A DNA stretch of 35,956 bases from an uncultured Porphyromonadaceae bacterium (lineage in GTDB: Bacteria; Bacteroidota; Bacteroidia; Bacteroidales; Muribaculaceae): NCBI GenBank assembly GCA_947177575.1, contig CAMWVA010000014.1:1-35956 (forward strand), in the 5' to 3' direction. The position numbers and the translations under genes are program-made. Of the stretch, positions 10,303 through 20,219 are shown one piece after another; within the stretch, counting starts at the first letter, position 1, and each line of letters opens with the position of its first letter. The notes beneath the pieces were generated by a model. The model saw only the letters and a program-made list of their open reading frames with translations. It was not told the origin of the DNA and ran no database searches.

Positions 10303-11046
10303 ATGAAGCTTGTAACTACAGACGGTAAGAATCTTGAATGTATTTTCTTAGGCCGTGCCGATTACAGAGAAGTGTTACAGATGCAACACTATATATTTGA
10401 TAATCTTGTAGCACTGAAACGCAATCATGCTGAGATAACTGGGGGCGAGTGCATTCTGATGGTAGAACATAATGATGTACTGACGTTAGGAAAACACGGT
10501 AAAGATACTAATCTGTTAGTCAGTGAAGAGTCACTACGGGCCCAAGGTATAGAGTGTATACGTATAGAACGCGGCGGAGATATAACTTATCATGGCCCTG
10601 GTCAACTTGTAGTATATCCTATCATCAATCTTGAACGTTATAGCCTTGGTGTTAAGGCGTATGTGAATCTGCTTGAAGAGGCAGTGATACGTTATCTTAA
10701 GACGCATGGTATACATGGAAAAAGAATAGAAGGTGCATCTGGTGTATGGGTAGAATCGGTTGATAAAATCGATTGTAAAATATGTGCTGTAGGAATAAAA
10801 TGCAGCCGTTTTGTCTCTATGCATGGTTTCGCATTAAATGTAACTACTGATCTATCAGCATTTAAGCGTATAAATCCCTGTGGCTTTACTGATCGCGGAG
10901 TAACCTCTATTCAGAAAGAAACCGGAAAATCTCTATCTTTAGAATCCGTAGCTCGATCTATTGCAGATATATTAGGAGAATTATTAGGTCTGCCAGTCGT
11001 ATTTGTAAATAAATCAAATAATTTTACAAATATAGAGGCATTATAA
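10303..11046 (+). CDS. lipB: Lipoyl(octanoyl) transferase
   Basis: ERGGDITYHGPGQLVVYPI and ASGVWV...KICAVGIKCSRFVSMHGFALNV motifs; directly after lipA. Confidence 0.96.
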   Translation: MKLVTTDGKNLECIFLGRADYREVLQMQHYIFDNLVALKRNHAEITGGECILMVEHNDVLTLGKHGKDTNLLVSEESLRAQGIECIRIERGGDITYHGPGQLVVYPIINLERYSLGVKAYVNLLEEAVIRYLKTHGIHGKRIEGASGVWVESVDKIDCKICAVGIKCSRFVSMHGFALNVTTDLSAFKRINPCGFTDRGVTSIQKETGKSLSLESVARSIADILGELLGLPVVFVNKSNNFTNIEAL

Positions 11047-11065
11047 CGTAAAACTAATTGAAGAC

Positions 11066-11686
11066 ATGTTGGTAATCGGAATAGCAGGTGGTACAGGTTC
11101 AGGTAAGACCACCGTAGTAAGACGTATAATAGAAAGTCTGCCTAAAGATGAGGTAGCTGTAATTCCGCAGGATTGTTATTATAATGATAATGCCCATATA
11201 CCGTTAGAGGAAAGGCTGAAGATGAATTATGATGAACCTGCTTCAATTGAGTGGAGTCTGCTTGCAAAGCATATTGAGATGCTGAAGAGCGGAAAGGCTA
11301 TTGAGATGCCTACGTATGATTTTCTTACGTGTTCGCGCCAGAAGGAAACTATAAGAATAGAGCCACGTGATGTAGTAGTAGTAGAGGGCATACTTGTACT
11401 GACTAATAAACGTATGCGTGAACTTATGGATGTCAAAGTATTTGTAGATGCAGATGCAGATGACCGTCTTATACGAGTTATAAAACGTGACTGTATTGAA
11501 AGAGGACGTACGCCCGAAATGGTGATAGAACGTTATCAGCAGACTCTTAAGCCTATGCATGAGCTTTATATAGAGCCTTCTAAGCGTTGTGCCGATCTGA
11601 TAATTCCTCAGGGCGGTAACAATAGTGTTGCCATAAAATTACTGACTGACTATATACGTTCGCTTCTTAAGTCGAATAAGCACTAA
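11066..11686 (+). CDS. udk: Uridine kinase
   Basis: 206 aa; GIAGGTGSGKTT P-loop, IPQDCYYND, FDEPASIEW-like (NYDEPASIEW), VVVEGILVL. Confidence 0.95.
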   Translation: MLVIGIAGGTGSGKTTVVRRIIESLPKDEVAVIPQDCYYNDNAHIPLEERLKMNYDEPASIEWSLLAKHIEMLKSGKAIEMPTYDFLTCSRQKETIRIEPRDVVVVEGILVLTNKRMRELMDVKVFVDADADDRLIRVIKRDCIERGRTPEMVIERYQQTLKPMHELYIEPSKRCADLIIPQGGNNSVAIKLLTDYIRSLLKSNKH

Positions 11687-11697
11687 AGAGTAAATAA

Positions 11698-12645
11698 ATG
11701 TTTTTTAAGAAAAAGAAAACATCTGTATTGCCTCCGGCAGAAGAATCTTTGCCAGTCAGAGAGGGAGAACAGGTACCAATGCCTGATATGCAACTGCGTG
11801 AGCAGGAGACTGAAATAATGGATAGTGCTAACGGCATGACGGAGGACATAACTATTGAAAGCGAGCAACCCGTCAAAGGTGTACTGAGGACAGACAATCT
11901 TGTGAAACGTTATGGAAAGCGAACGGTGGCTAATCATGTGTCAATAGATGTAACACAGGGCGAGATTGTAGGGTTGTTAGGACCAAACGGTGCCGGTAAG
12001 ACTACTACTTTCTATATGACTACAGGGCTTATAACTCCGAATGAGGGTAAGATATTTCTTGATGAGCGTAATATAACCTCATATCCTGTATATAAACGAG
12101 CACAGTTAGGTATCGGTTATTTAGCTCAGGAAGCCTCAGTATTTAGGAAACTGAGTGTGGAAAATAATATTCGTGCTGTACTTGAGATGACAGCACTTAG
12201 TAAAGAAGAACAGCGTGAGAAACTTGAAAGTCTGTTAGATGAATTCAATCTGCATCATGTGCGTCATAATTTAGGTGACCAATTAAGCGGTGGTGAGCGA
12301 CGTCGGACCGAGATAGCAAGGTGTCTGGCTATTAATCCACGCTTTATTATGCTTGATGAGCCCTTTGCAGGAGTTGACCCGATAGCTGTAGAAGATATTC
12401 AGTCAGTTGTGTACCGTTTGAAAGAGAAGAATATCGGTATTCTCATCACTGACCATAATGCACCGGAAACCCTAAGTATTACAGATCGTGCTTATCTGTT
12501 GTTCGAGGGCAAGATACTATTTCAGGGTACAAGCGAACAATTGGCAGAAAATCCAGTGGTAAGAGAAAAGTATCTGGGCCGTAATTTTGTGTTCAGACGT
12601 AAACATTTTGATTTTCCTGACACTACTGCATCAGATGTAAAATGA
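11698..12645 (+). CDS. lptB: LPS export ABC transporter ATP-binding protein, with N-terminal extension
   Basis: ABC ATPase: LLGPNGAGKTTTFYM, LSGGERRRTEIARCLA, FIMLDEPFAGVDP; LptB-like VLRTDNLVKRYGKRTVANHVSIDV preceded by ~60 extra residues. Confidence 0.93.
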   Translation: MFFKKKKTSVLPPAEESLPVREGEQVPMPDMQLREQETEIMDSANGMTEDITIESEQPVKGVLRTDNLVKRYGKRTVANHVSIDVTQGEIVGLLGPNGAGKTTTFYMTTGLITPNEGKIFLDERNITSYPVYKRAQLGIGYLAQEASVFRKLSVENNIRAVLEMTALSKEEQREKLESLLDEFNLHHVRHNLGDQLSGGERRRTEIARCLAINPRFIMLDEPFAGVDPIAVEDIQSVVYRLKEKNIGILITDHNAPETLSITDRAYLLFEGKILFQGTSEQLAENPVVREKYLGRNFVFRRKHFDFPDTTASDVK

Positions 12646-13541
12646 CGATTATCGGAAAAAAAAATTATCTCACTACACCTTCACGTGGTGTGGTGGGTAT
12701 GGGTATACTGCTGATTGGTCTTTTTGTAGGTCTAATACTGACGGTATGTATTTCAAGCTGTTTTGTATCTGGTGAGCCTACACGGACAGAATTGTTATGG
12801 CAATCAGTAGTTCAGAGTATAATGGCCTTCATTATTCCGACACTGGTTGTAGAGCGATATTTAGGTTATGCACCTTTATCTTTTTCAGGGTTATCAGAAC
12901 GACCTAATATAATAACTTTAGTGTGGGTTATAATAATTTATATATGTGGTTATACTGTATTAGGCCAGATAATAACTTATAACGAAGCTTTTCATCTTCC
13001 TAAATCATTACATACTCTTGAAAATACTTTGCGTAGCTGGGAAGAGAATGCAGCTGCTACTACAGCTCTTATACTTGATTCTTCTACTGTAGGAGGGCTT
13101 ATAGCAGAGATAATAGTAGTCGGTGTATTAACAGGCATGGCTGAAGAAATATTTTTCAGAGGTGGAATACAACGTATATTGTATCGAAGCGGTTGTAATA
13201 TACATATTGCCATTTGGGGTACAGCTGTAGTGTTCAGTGCATTACACATGCAGTTTTTCGGGTTTCTTCCACGCCTTCTGTTAGGAGCTTTCTTTGGTTA
13301 TCTGCTTTATTGGAGCAATAGTCTATGGCCTGGTATTTTTGCTCATGCACTTAACAATTCGCTTTATGTGACTGCTGTATGGTTGGATAAACGCGGGATA
13401 ATCAGTCAAGATATACTTGAAACAGGAGTGGTCAGCCAGGGGATGCCATGGATGGCTATAGTGAGTGCTCTTGTAAGTGCCGGGGTAATTACAGTAGCTA
13501 TGCAAAGTATTAAAAAAAGACATAATAAATCAATCGGCTGA
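12642..13541 (+). CDS. CPBP family intramembrane glutamic endopeptidase
   Basis: Hydrophobic; AEEIFFRGGIQ (EExxxR) plus ...HMQFFGFLPRLLLGAFFGYLLYWSNSLWPGIFAHALNNS. ATGA overlap with the lptB stop. Confidence 0.9.
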   Translation: MTIIGKKNYLTTPSRGVVGMGILLIGLFVGLILTVCISSCFVSGEPTRTELLWQSVVQSIMAFIIPTLVVERYLGYAPLSFSGLSERPNIITLVWVIIIYICGYTVLGQIITYNEAFHLPKSLHTLENTLRSWEENAAATTALILDSSTVGGLIAEIIVVGVLTGMAEEIFFRGGIQRILYRSGCNIHIAIWGTAVVFSALHMQFFGFLPRLLLGAFFGYLLYWSNSLWPGIFAHALNNSLYVTAVWLDKRGIISQDILETGVVSQGMPWMAIVSALVSAGVITVAMQSIKKRHNKSIG

Positions 13542-13575
13542 TATCCTTGAAGCCGTATAGAAAAGCATACCGCAG

Positions 13576-14616
13576 ATGGCTAAAAAATCAGAAATAGGCT
13601 ACCGAGATATTCTGAGTTCAATAAGACAAAAGAATTTTGCTTCGGTCTATATACTTATGGGGGAGGAGCCCTACTATCTTGATTTACTCACTAAAGCACT
13701 TGAGGCTAAGGTTATCGAAGATGAAACCACAAGAGAATTTAATAGTGTAGTGTTCTATGGTGCAGATGCAAGTATCGAAAAGGTCGTTGCAAGTGCACAG
13801 CAATTTCCGGCTATGGGAGGTTTACAACTGGTAATTCTGAAAGAAGCTCAGAGTATGCCCCAAGCTAAAAAGAGTCTCGATAAACTGGAAGGATATGTAA
13901 CACATCCTAACAAGACTACTGTGCTGGTGATAGTATTTAAAGATGATGTTCTATCATCAACTTCCAAATTAATTAAAGCTGCCTCTAAAGGTGGAGCAAT
14001 AGTTTATAACAGTGAAAAATTACGTGATTATCAGTTGCCATCGGCAGTTAAAGATTATTGCCAGCATAAAGGATTCAAAATAGAAGACAAAGCCGCTACT
14101 TTACTGAGCGAGTATATAGGATCACCACTATCAAAGCTTTTTGGGGAGATAGATAAATTATGTGTGGCTGTGCCTAAAGAAGCGGGACGCATCACTGTAG
14201 CAGATATAGAACAGAATATAGGCATTTCAAAAGACTATAATAATTTCGAGCTTGTCAAAGCTTTATCACGTCGGGACTATGTAACAGCTATGGGAATAGT
14301 GACGTATTTTAAGTCAAATCCTAAACAGAATCCTGTAGTTATGACTACAACAACACTGTTTAATTTCTATGTACGTCTTGTATTGGCATTGTTCAGTTCT
14401 GACCGTTCAGACAGCGGCTTAATGAAGGAACTTGAAGTAAAAAATATATGGGCTCTGACAGATGTAAAAGCAGGTATAGAAAATTATAATGCAGTCCAGG
14501 CTGTGGAGGCAATACACGTATTGCGTGATTTTGACTGTAAGACTAAGGGAATCGGCTCGAGTCAAAATGAGTATGAATTACTTCGGGAGCTAATATTCAG
14601 ATTAGTGACATTATAA
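13576..14616 (+). CDS. holA: DNA polymerase III subunit delta
   Basis: 346 aa; VYILMGEEPYYLD N-terminus and whole-length HolA-like layout (SKLFGEIDKLCV..., GISKDYNNFELVKAL). Confidence 0.92.
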   Translation: MAKKSEIGYRDILSSIRQKNFASVYILMGEEPYYLDLLTKALEAKVIEDETTREFNSVVFYGADASIEKVVASAQQFPAMGGLQLVILKEAQSMPQAKKSLDKLEGYVTHPNKTTVLVIVFKDDVLSSTSKLIKAASKGGAIVYNSEKLRDYQLPSAVKDYCQHKGFKIEDKAATLLSEYIGSPLSKLFGEIDKLCVAVPKEAGRITVADIEQNIGISKDYNNFELVKALSRRDYVTAMGIVTYFKSNPKQNPVVMTTTTLFNFYVRLVLALFSSDRSDSGLMKELEVKNIWALTDVKAGIENYNAVQAVEAIHVLRDFDCKTKGIGSSQNEYELLRELIFRLVTL

Positions 14617-14626
14617 GTAAAGCAAA

Positions 14627-15400
14627 ATGATATATTATTTTACCGGTAACGGCAACAGTGGTTATGTAGCTGCACGTATCGGAAGTTATCTACATGATTG
14701 TATAGAAAAAATAGGTGACTCTACCAGATTGTGTGTATCTGCCGAAGATAATGGTATAGGTTTGGTATTTCCAGTATATGCCTGGGGTGTGGCCCCACCG
14801 GTTACAGATTTTATAAACGGCTGGACCCTTGATGATATAAGGCGGATTAATACAGAAAAGATACCTGTATGGGCGGTTATGACCTGTGGTGATGAAGCAG
14901 GAGCATGTAGTGATATGCTTATTAAAATACTTGGAAAGAAAGGAATCAGCTTAGCAGGTGTATGGAGTATTATAATGCCTAATACATACGTGATTTTACC
15001 TGGTTTTGATGTAGATAGCCATGTGTTAGCACAGCAGAAGCTTACTTCAGCTATGGGGCGTATAAAAGAAATAGGAGATAAAATACAATCTTGTACATGG
15101 GAGACAGATGTGTGGCGTGGCAGCTGGCCACGTCTTAAGACACATCTTGTTTATCCATTGTTCAGGCGTTGGGGAATTAATCCCAAAAAGTGGAGTAAGG
15201 GAGAAGAGTGCATCAAATGCGGACAATGTGCCCGAGTCTGTCCTGTAGATAATATTCGAATGACACCAACCGGTCCTATATGGGGTAATAATTGCAAATC
15301 CTGTATGGCATGTTATCATAATTGTCCTAATCATTCCCTTGAATATGGAAAAGTTACTGTCAAAAAGGGACAATATAGAATCAAGGATTATGAGCTTTAG
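14627..15400 (+). CDS. EFR1-type ferrodoxin (flavodoxin-like domain plus 2x[4Fe-4S])
   Basis: YYFTGNGNSGYVA flavodoxin-like start; CIKCGQCARVCPVDNI and CKSCMACYHNCPNHS ferredoxin clusters. Confidence 0.9.
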   Translation: MIYYFTGNGNSGYVAARIGSYLHDCIEKIGDSTRLCVSAEDNGIGLVFPVYAWGVAPPVTDFINGWTLDDIRRINTEKIPVWAVMTCGDEAGACSDMLIKILGKKGISLAGVWSIIMPNTYVILPGFDVDSHVLAQQKLTSAMGRIKEIGDKIQSCTWETDVWRGSWPRLKTHLVYPLFRRWGINPKKWSKGEECIKCGQCARVCPVDNIRMTPTGPIWGNNCKSCMACYHNCPNHSLEYGKVTVKKGQYRIKDYEL

Positions 15401-15492
15401 ATAATATACTTTCAGTCCAATACTGAGAGACATCATTTTATAGTTAGGAAAGTAATGATATAGATAGCTTCTTCACTATTGAGATTAAAATA

Positions 15493-15524
15493 TTTGTCTG
15501 AATAAAAAGAATAAACTAACTTTG
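15493..15524 (+). promoter_or_regulatory. Bacteroidetes-type promoter for the polysaccharide module
   Basis: TTTG (15493-15496), 20-nt spacer, TAACTTTG (15517-15524), 70 bp upstream of the 15595 ATG. Confidence 0.75.
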
Positions 15525-15594
15525 CCTATAAGGAGTAAGAATAGACTTTGCTTCCTTGGAATAACTAAAGTATATAACCCAAATAATAAAAAAC

Positions 15595-17967
15595 ATGCGT
15601 CTTGTAACGCCATTCCCTCACACTTTAGCAACAGATGTGAAGACTGTAGGAGTAAATACCACCTTACCCTTAGCTGGGTTGGGAAAGATAATCTCTGTCA
15701 AAATCTTATGCAGATTCGTTCTGAGAAAATGGTGGATACCGCTGGCGGGTATGATAGCTGGAGGGACCATCGGTTTTATTTTAGGTAAATTACAAAGTTC
15801 GGAAGTCAGACGAGCTATAAAGGTTATGGTAATTCCGGATCGGAATGAAACTTCATCACCTCCTGATCTTCTTGGCTCTTTAGGTGGAATCCAGAAATTC
15901 AATTATGATAATGATATAGCTATTCTTAAATCAACTACTCTTATGAGGGAAGTTGTAGAAGAACTGGATTTACAGGGCTTGCTTTATGATTGTAACGGGT
16001 GGCCGAAAACTCTTATATATGATCATAATAAATTACTGACAGCTAAAGTAACCGGAAATATGTTTATAAGGAGTTTCAGAATCAGGTTCAGTTCCGGCTT
16101 ACATAGCGGATTACTTGAGATAAGGGGAGATACTGAGGGAAAAACAAAAAGTTCTAAAATAGAATTGGGAAATAAGGATTCGGGAGATACAATAGCAGTT
16201 GATGGAGGCAGTATAATACTTAACCTGACTGTCGAGGGGGATAGAATCCGAAATGGTAAGTTTGAATATGAATATATGACCGTACCAGAACGTAGCAGTC
16301 AGTTGTTAAAGGGATTGACTATAATAAAATCTCAGGATAAGAGTAGAATAATTACTCTTGAGTATACTTCGCAATCATATCTGCTAAATGACAGATTATT
16401 GATGACATTATACGAATTGTATAACAATTATAACCAATCTCAAAAGACAAGACGTCTATTTGAGAAAGAGAAATTTTTTCTAAGCCGAGTTGAAAAAGTA
16501 GAATATGAGTTGCAAAAGATAGACAGTATTCTTAGTTCGCTTCTTATATTAAACCCATACGCTGCGGCTTATCTGGAGTTAGGAAGTAATCTTATTAATG
16601 AGGAGCTCCAATCAAGAAATCTAGTAATAGAAAGTGATAAATTATCATCACGTATTGAGCAAGCTCTGATAAATATCTATGAGTTGACTCCGGAAGAACC
16701 AATTTCTTATTCACTTACAGAACTGAGACCGGTAGTAGGGGAAATAATCAATGAACATAATTATCTTATAGAGCGTAGAGCACAACTTATTGAAGAAAGC
16801 AGTGAAGTGTCGCCAATAGTAACAGATTTAGACGAGTCTATCAGAAGACGTAGAGAAGCTATTATTAATTATCTTGAGACATTGCGATGGGAGCTGCCGC
16901 TGTCCTTAAGTGTGTCGAGACAATATAATGAAGAGATAGACAGTATGTTGCAGCGTTTACCAGATGATTTTACCAAAGTTACCCATATACGTCGGCAACA
17001 GGTGATAAAAGAGAATATTTATCAACAGTTATTAAAGCAAAGAGAGGAGACCGCTCTATTGATAAATGATGTTTCTGACCGTATGGAACTTGTTGAATTA
17101 CCCTATAATACGGCTTTAGCTAAAATAGATATAGAGTTAGCAGTCTTTTTAGGTATGATATTAGGTACAGTAGGCGGAATTATTATAATTGTAGGTATGG
17201 TAACTATAAGTAAAAAAATAGTCAGTCATCATCAGTTGAAAAGTTTAGGTTTACCTATAATAGGAGAAGTATCAAAGGCCAAAGTATTGGATGAAGGTAC
17301 TATTATGAAAATGAAAAAATATGAGTCACATTATAATAAGAATAAATATGATGAAAAAACAGTAGAAGAGTTTAGGTTAATACGTAGTAATCTTATGCGA
17401 GGTAAGAAGATAGGAAATTATAAAGCAACTATAATGGTAACTTCGATTGACCAAAGTTGTGGAAAAACATTTGTAGCACTACAATTAGCACGCTCATTCA
17501 CAAAAATTGGTAAACGAGTATTGTTAATAGATCTAAATTTTCGTTCTATGAATGGTTTGTCTGAAGCTTTGCTATGGCCAAGATATGGAATAACTCAATT
17601 GCTTCTACAACCGATACTTTCTTTTAAGGATTTTAATTTAGCCTGTCGGAAAATAGACAATATGTTATCAGTAATACCTATAGGAAACTTTAAAAATTTA
17701 GCATTAGATTTATTAGGTAATGAACGGTTGGAAAATATTATTGATACTTATCATGAAGAATATGATGTTATCGTATTGGATACAGTAGCGGCAGATATAT
17801 ATGCTGATGCTCGACTGATAGGGCGATGTGCTGACCATAAGGTAATAGTGATAAAGACAGGACAAACTGAACAGAATAAATTAAACGAAGTAATGGCAAG
17901 ATGTACTGAAGAAGAGTATAGAAAAAGTTGTATAATAATTAATTGCTTCGATGATATATACTACTGA
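15595..17967 (+). CDS. Wzc-like polysaccharide chain-length/BY-kinase-type protein (divergent nucleotide-binding motifs)
   Basis: 790 aa; N-terminal TM and Wzz-like region, long coiled coil, second TM (~aa 520), C-terminal MinD/BY-kinase-like ATPase domain (MVTSIDQSCGKTFVALQLARSF..RVLLIDLNFRS). Confidence 0.85.
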   Translation: MRLVTPFPHTLATDVKTVGVNTTLPLAGLGKIISVKILCRFVLRKWWIPLAGMIAGGTIGFILGKLQSSEVRRAIKVMVIPDRNETSSPPDLLGSLGGIQKFNYDNDIAILKSTTLMREVVEELDLQGLLYDCNGWPKTLIYDHNKLLTAKVTGNMFIRSFRIRFSSGLHSGLLEIRGDTEGKTKSSKIELGNKDSGDTIAVDGGSIILNLTVEGDRIRNGKFEYEYMTVPERSSQLLKGLTIIKSQDKSRIITLEYTSQSYLLNDRLLMTLYELYNNYNQSQKTRRLFEKEKFFLSRVEKVEYELQKIDSILSSLLILNPYAAAYLELGSNLINEELQSRNLVIESDKLSSRIEQALINIYELTPEEPISYSLTELRPVVGEIINEHNYLIERRAQLIEESSEVSPIVTDLDESIRRRREAIINYLETLRWELPLSLSVSRQYNEEIDSMLQRLPDDFTKVTHIRRQQVIKENIYQQLLKQREETALLINDVSDRMELVELPYNTALAKIDIELAVFLGMILGTVGGIIIIVGMVTISKKIVSHHQLKSLGLPIIGEVSKAKVLDEGTIMKMKKYESHYNKNKYDEKTVEEFRLIRSNLMRGKKIGNYKATIMVTSIDQSCGKTFVALQLARSFTKIGKRVLLIDLNFRSMNGLSEALLWPRYGITQLLLQPILSFKDFNLACRKIDNMLSVIPIGNFKNLALDLLGNERLENIIDTYHEEYDVIVLDTVAADIYADARLIGRCADHKVIVIKTGQTEQNKLNEVMARCTEEEYRKSCIIINCFDDIYY

Positions 17968-17987
17968 AATACTATAAATAAACTTTT

Positions 17988-19148
17988 ATGAAAGTAGCTA
18001 TTGTAACTCATAAATTACTCCATAATTATGGAGGTGTTCTACAAGCATACGCTTTACAGAAGGCTCTTAGAGAATTAGGACATAATCCTATAGGTATAGA
18101 CTGTGTTCCACCTTTGATGAGTCGGCATAGATATTTATTGGCCAATATAAAGACATTATGTTTTAGAATGATTGGTAAATATAATAGAAAATGGATTTCG
18201 TTTCCTATAGAAGAAAGGAAAGACTTTTTTAAAGACTTTTATAACAAGTATATGGCTTTAACTCCAATCTGTAAAAAGTATACATATAGTGTACTAAAGC
18301 AGATTGGTGCTAAAGCAATTATTGTTGGCAGTGACCAGGTCTGGCGATCATCATTTTATTCAGACAGAGGGTTATATATGGATATGTTTCTGAGATTTGC
18401 ATTAAAGTTTAAGGGTCTTAAGATAGCCTATGCAGCCTCATTTGGGATAGTAAATCTGGAAGTATCAAAAAAGGAGCAATATCTGTTACAATATCTAATA
18501 TCTAAATTTACTGCCATATCGACACGTGAACTTTCCGGAGTATATCTATGTAAGCAGCATCTGAAAGTTGATGCACTACATATATGTGATCCTACAATAC
18601 TACTTACACGAAAAGATTATATGCAACTTACAGAGAAACCAACCTATACTGATTATATATTTGGTTATATATTAGATATAGAACCAGTTACTGAAGGAGT
18701 GATTAAAAAAATAGCGAAACAACTTGGACTACAAGTCCGTATAGAAGGAGCGGAAAGTTCAGCATATATAAGTATAGAGAGGTGGTTAGGAATGATAGAG
18801 GGTGCTACTGCAATGATTACTAATTCTTTTCATGGTACAGTATTTGCTCTTATAACCCATACTCCATTTATTGTTATAGCTCATGAAGAAAGGGGGACAG
18901 AACGTTTATGTTCATTATTGAATAGTTTAGATCTTAATGAACGTATGGTAACTGATAATGTATATATAAAGGCGTATATGTTGAAAGAATATAACATTGA
19001 TTGGGAAAAGATAGATAAGAAACTGGAGACTATGCGTGTCGTCGGAAAACGTTTTCTTGAGGAAGCATTATGTGGTAAAACTACTAAAGAAATAGCACAG
19101 ATATTTTTGCGTGAGAAGTTATTAGACAGTCTAACTTCAAACTTATAG
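17988..19148 (+). CDS. Polysaccharide pyruvyl transferase family protein
   Basis: MKVAIVTHKLLHNYGGVLQAYALQKALRELGH, VGSDQVWR, ITNSFHGTVFALI motifs typical of PF04230. Confidence 0.92.
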   Translation: MKVAIVTHKLLHNYGGVLQAYALQKALRELGHNPIGIDCVPPLMSRHRYLLANIKTLCFRMIGKYNRKWISFPIEERKDFFKDFYNKYMALTPICKKYTYSVLKQIGAKAIIVGSDQVWRSSFYSDRGLYMDMFLRFALKFKGLKIAYAASFGIVNLEVSKKEQYLLQYLISKFTAISTRELSGVYLCKQHLKVDALHICDPTILLTRKDYMQLTEKPTYTDYIFGYILDIEPVTEGVIKKIAKQLGLQVRIEGAESSAYISIERWLGMIEGATAMITNSFHGTVFALITHTPFIVIAHEERGTERLCSLLNSLDLNERMVTDNVYIKAYMLKEYNIDWEKIDKKLETMRVVGKRFLEEALCGKTTKEIAQIFLREKLLDSLTSNL

Positions 19149-19151
19149 ATT

Positions 19152-20219
19152 ATGAAAATAGATGTGATTGTATCTGCTATAATACCCGGAGGAGGAATTA
19201 CAACCTTTGTAACACAATTATGCAAAAGACTTAGTAGTAAATATTTGGTACGGCTTATAGTAACTCATAAAGAAGTAGAAGAGGAACAAGTGATTTATCT
19301 TAATATGTTTCTAAGCCGTGGATTGATTGATATATCAAAATCATATAAACTATGGCGTTATATACGACTTATCCATATATGGAGAAGTGATATGCCGGAT
19401 TATATAATAAACAATTATAATGCTGTAGGACAATATGTATTACCTATATTGGCCAGTAGAGTAAGAAATCTACATATAGTACATGGTATAACACCAGATT
19501 TTAAGCGGGTCGCTACTATTAACAAGAGTTATACATCGCACTGGGTTGTTCCAAGTATAAAAACTGCTGAAATGATTATGACAGGTAACAAATCAGTTAG
19601 AGCAGAGGATATCACAGTCATACCACATGGTGTGGAAGAAATTTCAGAAGTAAATATAATTGGACAGAAGCTGCAGAATAAAATATTCCTGATATATGTA
19701 GGAGTATTAGAAGAGCATAAAGGTGCAGATGTACTTCCGGATATAGTAAAGCTGCTTGAAAAGAGAAATATATCTTACCAATTCAATATTATAGGTGAAG
19801 GTAGTCTGAGAGAAATACTCTGTAAAAATCTTGCATCTGAGATGTCTGAAGATAAAGTGCGACTGCATGGAGTAATAAGACATGAAGCAGTGCTTAAGAT
19901 GTTTACTCAGGCTAATATACTTGTCTATCCTACCCGAATAGACTCGTTCGGACTGGTTATAGCAGAATCAATGATGGCAGGCTGTGTACCTATAGTCGGA
20001 AAAATAGCGGGCGTGACCGATCAGATAATCGACAACGCCCGTGATGGATTCTTAGTATCGGTTAAGGCCGAAGAGATAGTACAAAAGATATGTGAACTTA
20101 GACAAGATTTTCAACTTCTTGAAAGAATGTCGGTACAAGCGAGATATACTGCCTCAGTTCGTTATTCTCTTACTGCTATGACTGAAGCTTATAATAGACT
20201 TTTAATCCAATTGTTATGA
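19152..20219 (+). CDS. Glycosyltransferase family 4
   Basis: GVLEEHKGADVLPDIV, IIGEGSLR, VYPTRIDSFGLVIAESMMAGCVPIVGKIAGVTDQI (GT4 E-x7-E region). Confidence 0.92.
   Translation: MKIDVIVSAIIPGGGITTFVTQLCKRLSSKYLVRLIVTHKEVEEEQVIYLNMFLSRGLIDISKSYKLWRYIRLIHIWRSDMPDYIINNYNAVGQYVLPILASRVRNLHIVHGITPDFKRVATINKSYTSHWVVPSIKTAEMIMTGNKSVRAEDITVIPHGVEEISEVNIIGQKLQNKIFLIYVGVLEEHKGADVLPDIVKLLEKRNISYQFNIIGEGSLREILCKNLASEMSEDKVRLHGVIRHEAVLKMFTQANILVYPTRIDSFGLVIAESMMAGCVPIVGKIAGVTDQIIDNARDGFLVSVKAEEIVQKICELRQDFQLLERMSVQARYTASVRYSLTAMTEAYNRLLIQLL

Noticed and set aside
15522-15788. 88-aa ORF upstream of and overlapping the Wzc-like gene
   Set aside because: Starts at the promoter -7 box and overlaps the real gene in another frame; no domain features.
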